A DNA stretch of 36,119 nucleotides from Clostridiales bacterium (GTDB lineage Bacteria; Bacillota; Clostridia; Saccharofermentanales; Saccharofermentanaceae): assembly GCA_017617935.1 (NCBI GenBank), contig JAFZVF010000019.1, positions 1-36,119 of the forward strand, written 5' to 3'. The position numbers and the translations under genes were made by a program. The first letter of the stretch is position 1, and each line of letters begins with the position of its first letter. Shown one piece after another: positions 24,408-32,977 of the stretch. The notes beneath the pieces are model-generated. The model was given only the letters and a program-made list of their open reading frames with translations. It was not told the origin of the DNA and ran no database searches.

Positions 24408-24413
24408 TATAAT
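24408..24413 (+). promoter_or_regulatory. -10 box of the transglutaminase gene
   Basis: TATAAT preceded by TGATG, 45 nt before the ATG. No good -35 box is seen. Confidence 0.45.
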
Positions 24414-24457
24414 CCTGTCGGCTGATTTTGCCTATAGAACGTTTTAAGAGCATATAT

Positions 24458-25516
24458 ATGAAAAGAGTATTGATAAACCTTGTAAGCGTTTTCGTCCTGT
24501 CCTGCTACATTACGGGATGCGCCGTAAAAACGCCCATAGAGACGACGGATTCCGCGCCTTCGCACATCGTGATAGAGACTTCCGAAACGACGGAAGCCAC
24601 GACGACCACCGAGGCAAGGGGACATTTCGAATTCAAGCCTATCGTCATGTCGTCGATCTTCCGCGAAATGATGGGCGAAGACATGTACAAGGCCTATTGT
24701 AACTATGTTACAGCGGTCCAGAACGGCGAGGACGACTTCGAGGTCAAGGACGAGCACACCTACGATTGGATGATCGGCCAGTTCCCGAGCCAGTTCCATC
24801 TCCTTTACTACGAATACACGGAATCAGGCTACGGCGGCGCATTTAAGAACGGCAGGGCGAAATTCCAGTACAAGATCTCCAAGGAAGAGCTCAAGACCAA
24901 GGAGGCCGAGTTCGAAAAGCTCGTCACCAACATCCTGAACGAGAACTTGAGGGACGATTATTCCGATTTCGAGAAGGCTCTGGCGCTCTATCTCTACTTT
25001 TCAAAAACTTATTCCTACGATTACGAATCCTATGACAAGATGTATGACGATCCCTTCATGCATTTCTCGGGATACAGGTTCCTCACGACGGGACACGGGA
25101 TCTGCTCCGAATGCTCAGCCGCTTACTCTTATCTTTTGCTGCAGGCCGGCGTTGACGCCACTTTAGCGGGCGGCAACGGCAATAACGGCGAGGGCCACGG
25201 ATGGTCCTATGTGACGATAAACGGCAAAAACTATCACATCGATCCGACGTTCGTTATGGGCAAGGAAAACTGCCTGTCCTACTTCATGATGACCGATTAT
25301 GAACGCGAGAGCGAAGGCGGCTTTGAGAAAAGCAAAAACACCATCGCCTGCCATTACAAAGAAGACCACAACGGCAGCAAATACGATGCAAGCGACGACT
25401 TTTTCAAGCCTCTCTGGGGCGGCACGCTCACTTCGTGGGACCACAAAAAGAAGGTCATATACTACGAGGACATGAACGGAAATCCGGCCACTTTCGATTA
25501 CTCGTCAGTGGGTTAA
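24458..25516 (+). CDS. Transglutaminase-like lipoprotein
   Basis: 352 residues. The start is placed at the ATG giving MKRVLINLV, because it yields a complete lipoprotein signal (ITGC, Cys21); a TTG 30 nt upstream adds a non-signal extension. A Thr/Glu-rich linker runs to about residue 55. The catalytic triad region is GHGICSECSAAYSYL (nucleophile Cys in GIC), GHGWSYV (His) and YHIDPTF (Asp). This is the bacterial transglutaminase/protease core (PF01841 type). It probably cleaves or crosslinks peptides outside the membrane. Its last codon and stop overlap the 3' end of the convergent gene by four bases. Confidence 0.85.
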   Translation: MKRVLINLVSVFVLSCYITGCAVKTPIETTDSAPSHIVIETSETTEATTTTEARGHFEFKPIVMSSIFREMMGEDMYKAYCNYVTAVQNGEDDFEVKDEHTYDWMIGQFPSQFHLLYYEYTESGYGGAFKNGRAKFQYKISKEELKTKEAEFEKLVTNILNENLRDDYSDFEKALALYLYFSKTYSYDYESYDKMYDDPFMHFSGYRFLTTGHGICSECSAAYSYLLLQAGVDATLAGGNGNNGEGHGWSYVTINGKNYHIDPTFVMGKENCLSYFMMTDYERESEGGFEKSKNTIACHYKEDHNGSKYDASDDFFKPLWGGTLTSWDHKKKVIYYEDMNGNPATFDYSSVG

Positions 25517-26547
25517 GATTCACTGCTTTTTTCGCGCACACAATACAAGACCACTGCCGTGACCAACGAAGCGGCAAAGAGCGCGGCCGTTTCGGCCAAG
25601 ACCGCATTGCCCAGCAGATATCCGTTGTTTGCGTCATTAAGGATCTTGCAGACGTCCTGCTTATACTCCTCGAAAGTCATCCCTTCAGGAACGGGAGCGT
25701 ATATCTCGACCGTTTCCCTCTCGGACGAGCTTATGAAAATGTAGGCTATGCCGCCCGATTCCTTTGCTTTCATATAAGCCTTGTGTCCGTGTAAACTGAC
25801 GACCGTCGAATCTTTCGTCATGAAGTCATGTGATGCGGACGGCCTGTCTTCGCTGAAAAACCTGTTCGAAATGCATTCATTTATAAACTCATTCAGTTCT
25901 TCAGAACTCCGCCTTCCGCTGACACCCTTGTAAAAGCTTATCCTCTTCATAGTGCTGCTGCTTGATTCATAATACTTGCGATAAGAAAAGGTGGAAAACG
26001 GTACGCCGTACTTCAGCTGGTAGCCGCAGATCTGCCTGTTGAGCTTCACGAAGTAATCATTATCGAGATGAGCCATTTTGAACTCGGCGATATCCAAAAC
26101 GGAATCGATCGGTATCTCAAATTTTGAAGCATCGTAACATTTGCGCGGTATCTCGATCTCATCTTTTCCCTTAAACTTGATCCGAACAACGGTCATAAAG
26201 CCGTCACTTATCCGCGAGCCTTCGTAAGCAACCATCTCATCGACGTCCTCTTGTCTTAAGTCAGCACACATCAGATATTCAAATTTAGTAAGTGAAAACG
26301 TATCTTCAAAACCACGCTGGTTTTTGTAGTACAGATGGTAACCCATGGCATCCCGCCATACTTTGGCCTTGTAATGAAAACCTCCACTGAGGCCGCCGCC
26401 AACATAAAACTCAAAGCTTTCAACTTCGGTATCTTTTCCATACGTATTGTCATATTGAAAATTCATGGGGAAGACCGCGCAAAGCGTCCCCAATGCTACG
26501 ATGTGGAGCCCAATAAGAACCGCAATGGCAACGAATACTCTTTTCAT
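25513..26547 (-). CDS. Unrecognised bitopic membrane protein
   Basis: 344 residues with a membrane helix at each end (about 4-27 and 312-334) and a large region between them that should lie outside the cell. MKRVFVAIAVLIGLHIVAL could alternatively be a signal peptide. No conserved enzyme motif was found. The start follows GGGTGAG. It converges with the transglutaminase gene, with four bases of overlap. Codon use and base composition are slightly more AT-rich than in the enzyme genes upstream. Function unknown. Confidence 0.7.
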   Translation of the reverse strand: MKRVFVAIAVLIGLHIVALGTLCAVFPMNFQYDNTYGKDTEVESFEFYVGGGLSGGFHYKAKVWRDAMGYHLYYKNQRGFEDTFSLTKFEYLMCADLRQEDVDEMVAYEGSRISDGFMTVVRIKFKGKDEIEIPRKCYDASKFEIPIDSVLDIAEFKMAHLDNDYFVKLNRQICGYQLKYGVPFSTFSYRKYYESSSSTMKRISFYKGVSGRRSSEELNEFINECISNRFFSEDRPSASHDFMTKDSTVVSLHGHKAYMKAKESGGIAYIFISSSERETVEIYAPVPEGMTFEEYKQDVCKILNDANNGYLLGNAVLAETAALFAASLVTAVVLYCVREKSSES

Positions 26548-26719
26548 AGATCACTCACCCTTACACTGGTCGTTGTCAAAGATGCCTGTCTTACAAATGA
26601 AGATTAACACGCTTAAAAGGCGGGCAATGACAGACGAACTCTGTATAAATGGCCGAAGAATTGCAGTTTGCGTTCACATAAGATTGCCACAACTAAGGCA
26701 ATGGGCTATTGAGTTTGCG

Positions 26720-26728
26720 TGTTATAAT
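26720..26728 (+). promoter_or_regulatory. Extended -10 promoter
   Basis: TGTTATAAT followed by GACC, 62 nt before the lipoprotein start at 26790. No -35 box is visible. Confidence 0.6.
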
Positions 26729-26789
26729 GACCGGGATTTAGGGGCTCCCCTTTATCAAATACATAAAGAAAACAAACAGGATTTGATTT

Positions 26790-27641
26790 ATGAAAAACTT
26801 AAAGATTTGCGCATTGGCATTAAGTGCGGGATTCATTCTCTGCTCTGCCTCAGGATGCGTTACAGGCAAAAAAACAAACGGCACTGCAGCAGGCAGCTCC
26901 GTTGCATCAACAGTTGAAGCTTCTTCAGAGGCGGCTTCTTCTGAAACAACAAGAACGCCCTCGGAATCTGAAAACGCTACGGCCGCCAAGTCCGAGAAAG
27001 CCTCCGAACCCGCCGCTTCAGGCGATTCCGTCAAACTCAGCGCTGAAAGACAGGAATACGCAAACGGATTCTTAACGGCTTTTGCAAGACAGTACATAAG
27101 TCACTTCGACGCCTCCACTGCAGGCGTCGATCAGTACGTGGACTTCGCCCACATCTACTTCGTCATCAACGGATACAGGTCGATCAGCATTAAGACCAAG
27201 GGCGAGCTTAGTTTTGAGGTCTTTTCGTTTGATGACGCGAACAGCATCGTTGCCAAGTATTTCGGCATCATGCTGAAGGAAGATGACTGCAAGAAGCTTC
27301 CCGCGCCTCCGACCGCGCACGGCGACCAGCCCGCAGGCCCTTATTTCGAAGAAGGCAATTTCTGGTACGAGGCAGCAGGCGGCGAAGGCTACAACATCTT
27401 AGCAGTCGTTGACTCCTGCAAGAACAACGGTGACGGAACCCATACCCTGCAATTCTCCGTCTATATGGTCGAGTCGGATGACTATTCAAAGGATGAGGGC
27501 TTCAAAAAGTACCTGAAGCTGACCCCTTCTGAAGCAAAAAAGGACAAGACCCTTAAAAAGACCGCGACGGGCACCGCGAAAGTCGACGTCGGCGAGTCCG
27601 GCGATTACGTCATGAAATACTACAGGAGCAACAACGTTTAA
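26790..27641 (+). CDS. Lipoprotein of unknown function
   Basis: 283 residues. The signal peptide ends in ASGC (Cys23). A Ser/Ala/Glu-rich linker (24-75) precedes a soluble domain of about 200 residues with no motif I recognise (FEVFSFDDANSIVAKYFGI, then WYEAAGGEGYNILAVVDSC). The domain alternates predicted strands and helices, as in small binding domains. It has its own extended -10 promoter and a terminator, so it is a single-gene unit. The ribosome site is poor (AACAGGATT). Confidence 0.75.
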   Translation: MKNLKICALALSAGFILCSASGCVTGKKTNGTAAGSSVASTVEASSEAASSETTRTPSESENATAAKSEKASEPAASGDSVKLSAERQEYANGFLTAFARQYISHFDASTAGVDQYVDFAHIYFVINGYRSISIKTKGELSFEVFSFDDANSIVAKYFGIMLKEDDCKKLPAPPTAHGDQPAGPYFEEGNFWYEAAGGEGYNILAVVDSCKNNGDGTHTLQFSVYMVESDDYSKDEGFKKYLKLTPSEAKKDKTLKKTATGTAKVDVGESGDYVMKYYRSNNV

Positions 27642-27670
27642 AGCTCTACCGCTCAAACCATTGCTTTTAA

Positions 27671-27704
27671 AAAGGACTGTTCGCTAAATGCGGCAGTCCT
27701 TTTT
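27671..27704 (+). terminator. Intrinsic terminator of the 26790 lipoprotein gene
   Basis: AAAGGACTG (27671-27679) pairs with CAGTCCTTT (27694-27702), followed by TT and a G-T-rich tail. Confidence 0.88.
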
Positions 27705-27720
27705 GTTTATGCTTTTTTCT

Positions 27721-27902
27721 GCCAACAGGTAATTCTTCAAAAACTATTCAATTTACCTGTTGGTTTTGAGCTCTAAACCACTCGACCAACAGGTAAAACG
27801 ACTGGTTTTCATTATTTTACCTGTTGGTTTTCAGTTACAGAGTCCTTTATTCTCTAAAACCAACAGGTAATTCCACGGTTTTTGCTCATCTTACCTGTTG
27901 GT
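27721..27902. repeat. Alternating inverted-repeat array 1 (three hairpins)
   Basis: The 11-mer CCAACAGGTAA occurs at 27722, 27786 and 27860. Its exact reverse complement occurs at 27753, 27817 and 27891. All six are identical. Each pair makes an 11-bp hairpin with a loop of exactly 20 nt. The loops and the 22- and 32-nt spacers between hairpins are unrelated in sequence. With one flanking base the unit is a 12-mer with start-to-start distances 32, 32, 32, 42 and 32. The array fills most of the 335-nt gap after the terminator. 27903-27976 shows nothing further. Confidence 0.92.
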
Positions 27903-27976
27903 CTCAATGTTATATGGAAATGGCCACCGCGAAAGCGGCGTCGTTCACTTTTGAGAAGACCCTCTTCCATGAATAA

Positions 27977-28807
27977 TTACGAGAACGTGCCGTGGAGGTC
28001 AATGTGATCCAGAGCACCTGACGGGACTTCGATCTGGCGGATCAGATACGCCTTCTTGCCGTCCTTGTTCACGTAAGGGATCGCGCTGCTGATCATCTTG
28101 GAAGTAAGGGAAGCCTTTTCCATCTGCTTTTTTGAAGAGCTCGTGTCGCTGCCGTACTTCTTTTTCCACATGTTCTTGATCGCGTTCTTGACCTTCGTAT
28201 CGAACGCGGAAGAACTTACGCCCATTATCTTGAGCATCTCGCTCTTTGACAGCTTTTTGCCCGTCGTTCTAGAGCAGTTGTAGACGTAGAGGTTCTTCTT
28301 GGAAGAATTGCCCGATTCAAGCTCCACGGTGATGTAGAGCGAGATTGCCTTCTTGCCGACGTAGTAGGAATAGTAAAGACGGCTGTCGTTCTTCTTGCCG
28401 ATGTCGATGAATTTATGCAGGAGCTCTTCATTGAAGTCGTCCGTGTCAACGCCATCGATAAGAACCTGAGGAATGTGGGTCCAGAGCGTCTTCCCGCCCA
28501 CCTTCATGCTTCGCTTGTACTGATCGTTGACCGTTGTCTTGCGGGCGGGAGCGGGAGTGGGAGTGGGCTCTTTGGAAGTCGTCTGCTCCGTGGTCGTTTC
28601 AGTCGTTGTTTCCAAAGTCGTTTCGGAAGACTCTTCAGTTGTCGTCTCTTCAGTTGTCGCTTCCGTGGTCGTCTCAGTCGTAGTCTCTTTCGATTGCGTG
28701 GAGACTGAAGGAAGGCTCGTAGCCGCGGGCTGCGCGTTACAACCAGCGATGCCGGCGGTCATTGCCAGCATCAACATTATGCTTACCGTTGTTTTAAACT
28801 TTTTCAT
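27977..28807 (-). CDS. Lipoprotein with Thr/Glu-rich stalk, unknown domain
   Basis: 276 residues. The signal ends in IAGC (Cys23). Residues 35-95 are a repetitive Thr-Glu stalk (TTETTTEATTEETT) that would hold the domain off the membrane. The C-terminal 180 residues (SMKVGGKTLWTHIPQVLIDG, then LSKSEMLKIMGVSSSAFDTK) recall DUF3298/DUF4163-type extracellular domains, but the match is weak. The start follows GGAGAG. Its 3' end faces hairpin array 1. Function unknown. Confidence 0.75.
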   Translation of the reverse strand: MKKFKTTVSIMLMLAMTAGIAGCNAQPAATSLPSVSTQSKETTTETTTEATTEETTTEESSETTLETTTETTTEQTTSKEPTPTPAPARKTTVNDQYKRSMKVGGKTLWTHIPQVLIDGVDTDDFNEELLHKFIDIGKKNDSRLYYSYYVGKKAISLYITVELESGNSSKKNLYVYNCSRTTGKKLSKSEMLKIMGVSSSAFDTKVKNAIKNMWKKKYGSDTSSSKKQMEKASLTSKMISSAIPYVNKDGKKAYLIRQIEVPSGALDHIDLHGTFS

Positions 28808-28914
28808 TTTTCTCTCCGTTATTTACAATTGTAGTTTTGTCCAAATCCATTCGGCAAAGGAGTTCCCTGCCGGCTAAATTATACTCCTGTGGCTTTCCGG
28901 ACAGTTAGTCACCT

Positions 28915-29724
28915 TTAAGGCAAAAACGCCTTCTCTTCCTCGTTTATCAACAGTAAAAGTTCATTTTTGCGCGCCGTTCTTTCCTCATCCGTTTGCGGAG
29001 GCCTGATGCTGGCACCGTCAAAAGCGGAATCCGGCCTTGTCCCGGTTGAATCAGGATCCGAAGGCTCGCACTCGTATATGTCCGGCAATTTGGCAGGCTC
29101 TTTGTAAGAGTAAAAACCGCGTCTGTCGATGGTGTGATCAGCGTATGCGCGCGAATTGAGCGTAAACAGGTCCATTGCAAGCGAGGCGCCTGCGGAAAGA
29201 GCGCTTACGTCCGGATCTTCCATCCCGCGCTTGAACTTGAACTTAATGTCATCCAATTCCTCTATCGGATCGAATTCACTTTCTGCGAGAATTCTGGCTA
29301 CCCTTAATTCAATCTCGGCATCTTTGTCCATCTGCGAAAAAGCGGACGCGCGCTTGTTTGACGGAACGGCCTTTTTTTCAGCCTGCCCCCTGATCGTCTC
29401 ATCCGTTTCGCCTGCAAGGATCATGGCAAGATAGCAGTATTCCATCATGTGCGCGACAAACTGATTGCCCTTGCTCTGAAGGATGGCGGCGAGCTGATTG
29501 AGCTCGGGCCTTCTTGTGAAAAGCTCTACGCCCTTCAGATTGACCGTGGCCTTTTTCAAAAGTTCCTCAGTCGTGTTGACCTGATAGCTGCAAAGCAAGA
29601 GCAGGAGCAGCGCGGAAGGCTCCTCCGCGCCACTGATTTCCACGCCGCGCAAGATCTTTATCGCCTCTTTGTAGTTGCCGCTTTTGGCAAGATCCCTTGC
29701 CTTACCGATCATCTCATTTGCCAT
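28915..29724 (-). CDS. TPR-like helical protein of unknown function
   Basis: 269 residues, cytoplasmic. The first 45 residues (KARDLAKSGNYKEAIKILRG) read like one tetratricopeptide unit, and further helices continue to about 115. The remainder is charged, with a Pro/Asp/Ser-rich segment before a C-terminal helix. No enzyme motif is seen. The start (GGAGAAAG upstream) lies inside the last codons of the preceding membrane protein gene, overlapping by 11 bases, so the two are one transcription unit. Confidence 0.65.
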   Translation of the reverse strand: MANEMIGKARDLAKSGNYKEAIKILRGVEISGAEEPSALLLLLLCSYQVNTTEELLKKATVNLKGVELFTRRPELNQLAAILQSKGNQFVAHMMEYCYLAMILAGETDETIRGQAEKKAVPSNKRASAFSQMDKDAEIELRVARILAESEFDPIEELDDIKFKFKRGMEDPDVSALSAGASLAMDLFTLNSRAYADHTIDRRGFYSYKEPAKLPDIYECEPSDPDSTGTRPDSAFDGASIRPPQTDEERTARKNELLLLINEEEKAFLP

Positions 29725-30193
29725 TAACTTTCTCCGTTCCCTTGCTCTTGATCAATGACAAGACAGACAGCATCAGTCCGATAAAACAGACTGAGCAATA
29801 TAGTATTACCAAAGGCAGGACCACATTGTGATCAGGATCATAAGTCTTCCCGTAAAAGTCCGGAATCAACATCCTGTAAACGGCGAAAAACGCGCAAATG
29901 GCAATACATCCCAAAGCCTGCAATACCGCGCTGAAAATGAGGGGTGCCTTCGTTCCCGGCTTTTTGGTCTTGGCTATCAACACGGCCGTTAAAACAGTGT
30001 GTACGAGCGAGAATGCCGTAAGCGCCAAAAACATGAATCCGGCATATGCATTCCTCGTTCCGGAGAACATTTCCGCGCTGTAGAGCATACAAAGTATAAA
30101 TGACATAAACGCAGAATAAATCAGGATCAACGCATCGAAGACCAGCGTGATCACGTTAAAAACCAATCCGGTTACCCGCAAGCCTCTCATCAT
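29714..30193 (-). CDS. Four-helix membrane protein of unknown function
   Basis: 159 residues from the ATG at 30193 (GGGTGAGG just upstream; a TTG fifteen bases further out is less likely). Four hydrophobic helices lie near 5-30, 42-66, 78-102 and 122-148, joined by short loops. No family is recognised. The 3' end overlaps the TPR-like gene. The 448-nt region upstream holds hairpin array 2 and a promoter for the opposite strand. Confidence 0.7.
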   Translation of the reverse strand: MMRGLRVTGLVFNVITLVFDALILIYSAFMSFILCMLYSAEMFSGTRNAYAGFMFLALTAFSLVHTVLTAVLIAKTKKPGTKAPLIFSAVLQALGCIAICAFFAVYRMLIPDFYGKTYDPDHNVVLPLVILYCSVCFIGLMLSVLSLIKSKGTEKVNGK

Positions 30194-30323
30194 ATGTACC
30201 TCACCCAAGAGTCCTGATCAATCCCAAAGCGGCCGCATTTCCCAAAGTTTAACACAGCATGGCAGGGGATTGCATACTCTTCAAAACTGGACAAATCGTG
30301 CGGCTAAAGCTTGTTTTTTCGAA

Positions 30324-30515
30324 AAGTACATATAAGAACAGCATTTTCCCAAATCTTATCGGTACTTTTTGATGCCAAAAAGCCTCCGACGACGGCTGAG
30401 TACCTATAGGAATCAGCATGTGCCCTTTTCTATAGGTACTCCCGGCCGTTTTTAGGCGCGATCGAGCTCGAAAATACCGATAGAAAAATCAAAAACGCCG
30501 TTTCTATAGGTACTC
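30324..30515. repeat. Alternating inverted-repeat array 2 (three hairpins)
   Basis: Six 12-nt units related to GAGTACCTATAG start at 30324, 30356, 30398, 30430, 30472 and 30504, in alternating orientation. Start-to-start distances are exactly 32, 42, 32, 42 and 32. The middle pair is perfect (12 bp). The first pairs at 10 of 12 positions and the third at 9 of 12. Every hairpin has a 20-nt loop, and the spacers between hairpins are 30 nt. The geometry equals that of the array at 27721. From 30194 to 30323 I see nothing. Confidence 0.85.
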
Positions 30516-30565
30516 GTAATCTTTTCTTTGCATATGCGATACCAAAAAACCGGGTTCAACCGTCA

Positions 30566-30574
30566 TGTTATAAT
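30566..30574 (+). promoter_or_regulatory. Extended -10 promoter of the flavoprotein gene
   Basis: TGTTATAAT inside CATGTTATAATAACCAT, 68 nt before the start codon at 30642. No clear -35 box is seen. It lies 50 nt after hairpin array 2. Confidence 0.6.
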
Positions 30575-30641
30575 AACCATGCAAAGCACTTGAACTGTTG
30601 TTTTTGAGTACCGGCCGCAACGCAACAAAAAGGAGTTACCC

Positions 30642-31259
30642 ATGAAAGTATTGATTATCAACGGCAGCCCGAGGATCGGCGGAAACACTTCGATCGCATT
30701 GGACGAGATGGTTAAGATCTTTGAATCTGAGGGCGTTGAGGTCGAAAACATTCAGATAGGAAACCAAGTAGTCCGCGGCTGTGTTGCATGCAATTCCTGC
30801 GGCACTAACGGCAAGTGCGTTTTTGACGACATGGTGAATGAACTGGCCCCCAAGTTTGAAGCGTGCGACAGCCTCGTGCTCGCCTCCCCCACCTACTACG
30901 CATCCGCCAACGCGACGCTCATAGCATGCCTGGACAGGCTTTTCTACAGCACAAGTTTTGACAAGACGATGAAGGTCGGAGCAAGCGTGGTCGTTGCAAG
31001 AAGGGGCGGCTGCTCGGCTACCTTCGATGAGCTGAACAAGTATTTCACGATAAGCGGCATGCCAGTTGCTTCAAGCCAGTACTGGAACAGCGTTCACGGC
31101 CGCGAAAAAGGCGAAGCAAATCAGGACCTCGAGGGTCTGCAGACCATGAGGACTCTTGCCCGCAACATGGTCTTTCTCATGCGCGGAATAGAGCTTGCAA
31201 AAGAGAAATACGGCCTGCCTGAAAAAGAGCCTTGGCAGGGCACGCACTTCGTCAGATGA
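30642..31259 (+). CDS. NADPH-dependent FMN reductase / iron-sulfur flavoprotein family
   Basis: 205 residues of flavodoxin-like fold. VLIINGSPRIGGNTSIAL (3-20) is the FMN phosphate-binding opening. GCVACNSCGTNGKCVFDDM has the cysteine cluster seen in Isf-like multimeric flavodoxins. ASPTYYASANATL and the later GGCSATFDELNKYF are family positions. It probably reduces quinones, nitro compounds or other small acceptors using NAD(P)H. The cysteine spacing could hold a [4Fe-4S] cluster, which is not certain. The start follows AAAGGAG. Confidence 0.9.
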   Translation: MKVLIINGSPRIGGNTSIALDEMVKIFESEGVEVENIQIGNQVVRGCVACNSCGTNGKCVFDDMVNELAPKFEACDSLVLASPTYYASANATLIACLDRLFYSTSFDKTMKVGASVVVARRGGCSATFDELNKYFTISGMPVASSQYWNSVHGREKGEANQDLEGLQTMRTLARNMVFLMRGIELAKEKYGLPEKEPWQGTHFVR

Positions 31260-31291
31260 AGAACGGCAGCATTTTTCAAGGGGTGAGAAAA

Positions 31292-32257
31292 ATGAAAACC
31301 AAGAAGATCTTCACAGCAAGGATAACGGCAGACGACGAGCTTCTCGTCATGCTCGGACCGGACAGGGTCGGGGGCCTGGAGTCATGGTTTCTGATGAGCC
31401 AGGGCGCTTCCTATTCGGTTTTTCTGTTTGTTCCGGATCTAAATAAATCTGATACCTTCTCTTTTGACGTGCTGTTTGAAGACAATTTTCTGAAGAACAA
31501 CGAAGTCAAGATCGGCGACCGTTTCCCGATAGCCATCCCTTTTCCAAGAACATTGCGTCAGATCGAGATAATCGACATCCAGGAAGGCGAGCCGATCAAC
31601 AACCATGAGAACAAAAGACCGGTAAGGCAGAGCAATAAATCGGTCTCGCAATTCCTCAGTTACTATCTTTATCACCATCTTGAGCCGGATGAAGTCTGCG
31701 GCGAAGACGGCTGGTTCAACATAGAAGCGTTGTTTAAGTATCTTGCGACAATAGGTTTCCTGGTGGATCTGGACCAGCTCGAGACGATCGTCAACAAAGA
31801 CGAAGATCACAGATATATCTTAAACGATGACAAGACAAAGCTGCGCATCAACCCTGAACACCCTGCGCCGAAATACGCTGAGGACGAGTTGAAGAACGTT
31901 GACGGCCTTAAGATAAAACGGTCCGCTTTCATACTGAGCAATCTTCCGTTCAAAAAGGACAGAAAGCGCAGCATCCTGGTAAGTTGCAGCAACGGTAAAA
32001 GCTACACTTTCCCTTATGAGACGAACAAGATCTTTTTCCTGGACGATAAGCGTTTTTTCATGCTCATCGAATATATAGGAGAGCTCACGCTGGCGGTGAG
32101 CCCGTACATGATTAAGGACTCAAACAAACGTTGGAGAATGTACATCAAAGCCTTGCCGGAGCTGATAAACAACTACTTTTCGTTTGACGCCACGCTGGTC
32201 GACTTCGACGGGATCACATATAAGGTGACCATCGAGGATCACAAGCGCGGTGCGTAA
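31292..32257 (+). CDS. Protein with orphan KptA/Tpt1 N-terminal-like domain
   Basis: 321 residues from the ATG at 31292 (AAGGGGTGAG upstream); the frame is open 60 nt further and would overlap the flavoprotein gene. Residues 116-193 align with the N-terminal winged-helix half of RNA 2'-phosphotransferase: SQFLSYYLYHH, then DGWFNIEALF, then VNKDEDHRYILNDDKTKLRI. The catalytic second half of KptA (HGT and VHLS motifs) is absent, and the Arg of the LRH motif is Tyr here. The flanking regions (1-110 and 200-321) are not recognised. It is probably non-enzymatic, perhaps nucleic-acid or nucleotide binding. The 3' end overlaps the convergent lipoprotein gene by 19 bases. Confidence 0.7.
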   Translation: MKTKKIFTARITADDELLVMLGPDRVGGLESWFLMSQGASYSVFLFVPDLNKSDTFSFDVLFEDNFLKNNEVKIGDRFPIAIPFPRTLRQIEIIDIQEGEPINNHENKRPVRQSNKSVSQFLSYYLYHHLEPDEVCGEDGWFNIEALFKYLATIGFLVDLDQLETIVNKDEDHRYILNDDKTKLRINPEHPAPKYAEDELKNVDGLKIKRSAFILSNLPFKKDRKRSILVSCSNGKSYTFPYETNKIFFLDDKRFFMLIEYIGELTLAVSPYMIKDSNKRWRMYIKALPELINNYFSFDATLVDFDGITYKVTIEDHKRGA

Positions 32258-32949
32258 TCCGTCTTCATGTCTTTTTTCGTCACCGTTTCCCATTTGTCGG
32301 AATCGGCAAAGTAGTACTGAAGTTCCAGTTCGTATTTATAATCCTTCCAGTTGAAGCCGTAACCCGACTGGTTGATGACCGCCTTCTGCACGGCCTTGCA
32401 AACGCACGCATCATATTCGACGTCGCTAATCCCTCTGAAAGGCAATATGCACACCTGGTAAAAAGACATGGGCTCGGAAGCCTTATACGGGAACCCGAAC
32501 TCGCGTGAATACCCGGCGGTATCCATCTGCTTGTTATTGCTGTGGATGATCGTCTTAAACTTGAATTCAACGTACTTCTTCCCGTTCTCCTTCCGGTACA
32601 GGACGCCCTGGTGAAACGATTGCAGCCAACACTTTTCAGAGATGAACAGCTCGACGTTCCGAAGGCCGATCGGAGATGACTGGTCGAAAACGAGGGTGAC
32701 AAAATCGGGGCCCGAATAATAGCCAAGATACTTGAGCATGTTGTTCGGATTGATCTCATGGAAATCACCGTCGGTCCGCATCTCGCCAAGGTCTTCTATC
32801 TTAACCTCGTCAGCCTTTTCCAAAACGACGAATTTATAGGTAAAGCCTGTCTTCTCAATGCTGCTGCAGCCCGAAAAACAAAGCGCCAGAACGCTTACCG
32901 CGAGAATGAGTGCCATGCATTTAAATGCCGTCTTTTTGCTCATTTCCAT
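32239..32949 (-). CDS. Lipoprotein of unknown function
   Basis: 236 residues. The signal ends in FSGC (Cys28). The mature part appears beta-rich (VELFISEKCWLQSFHQGVLY, then YVEFKFKTIIHSN). No family is recognised. GAGGGTGAAGC lies before the first ATG; a second in-frame ATG is two codons in. It starts 28 nt after the 32978 gene and may be its partner. The C-terminal codons overlap the convergent KptA-domain gene. Confidence 0.7.
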   Translation of the reverse strand: MEMSKKTAFKCMALILAVSVLALCFSGCSSIEKTGFTYKFVVLEKADEVKIEDLGEMRTDGDFHEINPNNMLKYLGYYSGPDFVTLVFDQSSPIGLRNVELFISEKCWLQSFHQGVLYRKENGKKYVEFKFKTIIHSNNKQMDTAGYSREFGFPYKASEPMSFYQVCILPFRGISDVEYDACVCKAVQKAVINQSGYGFNWKDYKYELELQYYFADSDKWETVTKKDMKTDYAPRL

Positions 32950-32977
32950 GCTTCACCCTCCGAACTCGATCATGTGT

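Noticed and set aside
27721..27902. Reading the repeat array as a CRISPR
   Set aside because: Repeats are only 11-12 nt, alternate in orientation, have 20-32-nt spacers, and no cas gene is present in the window.
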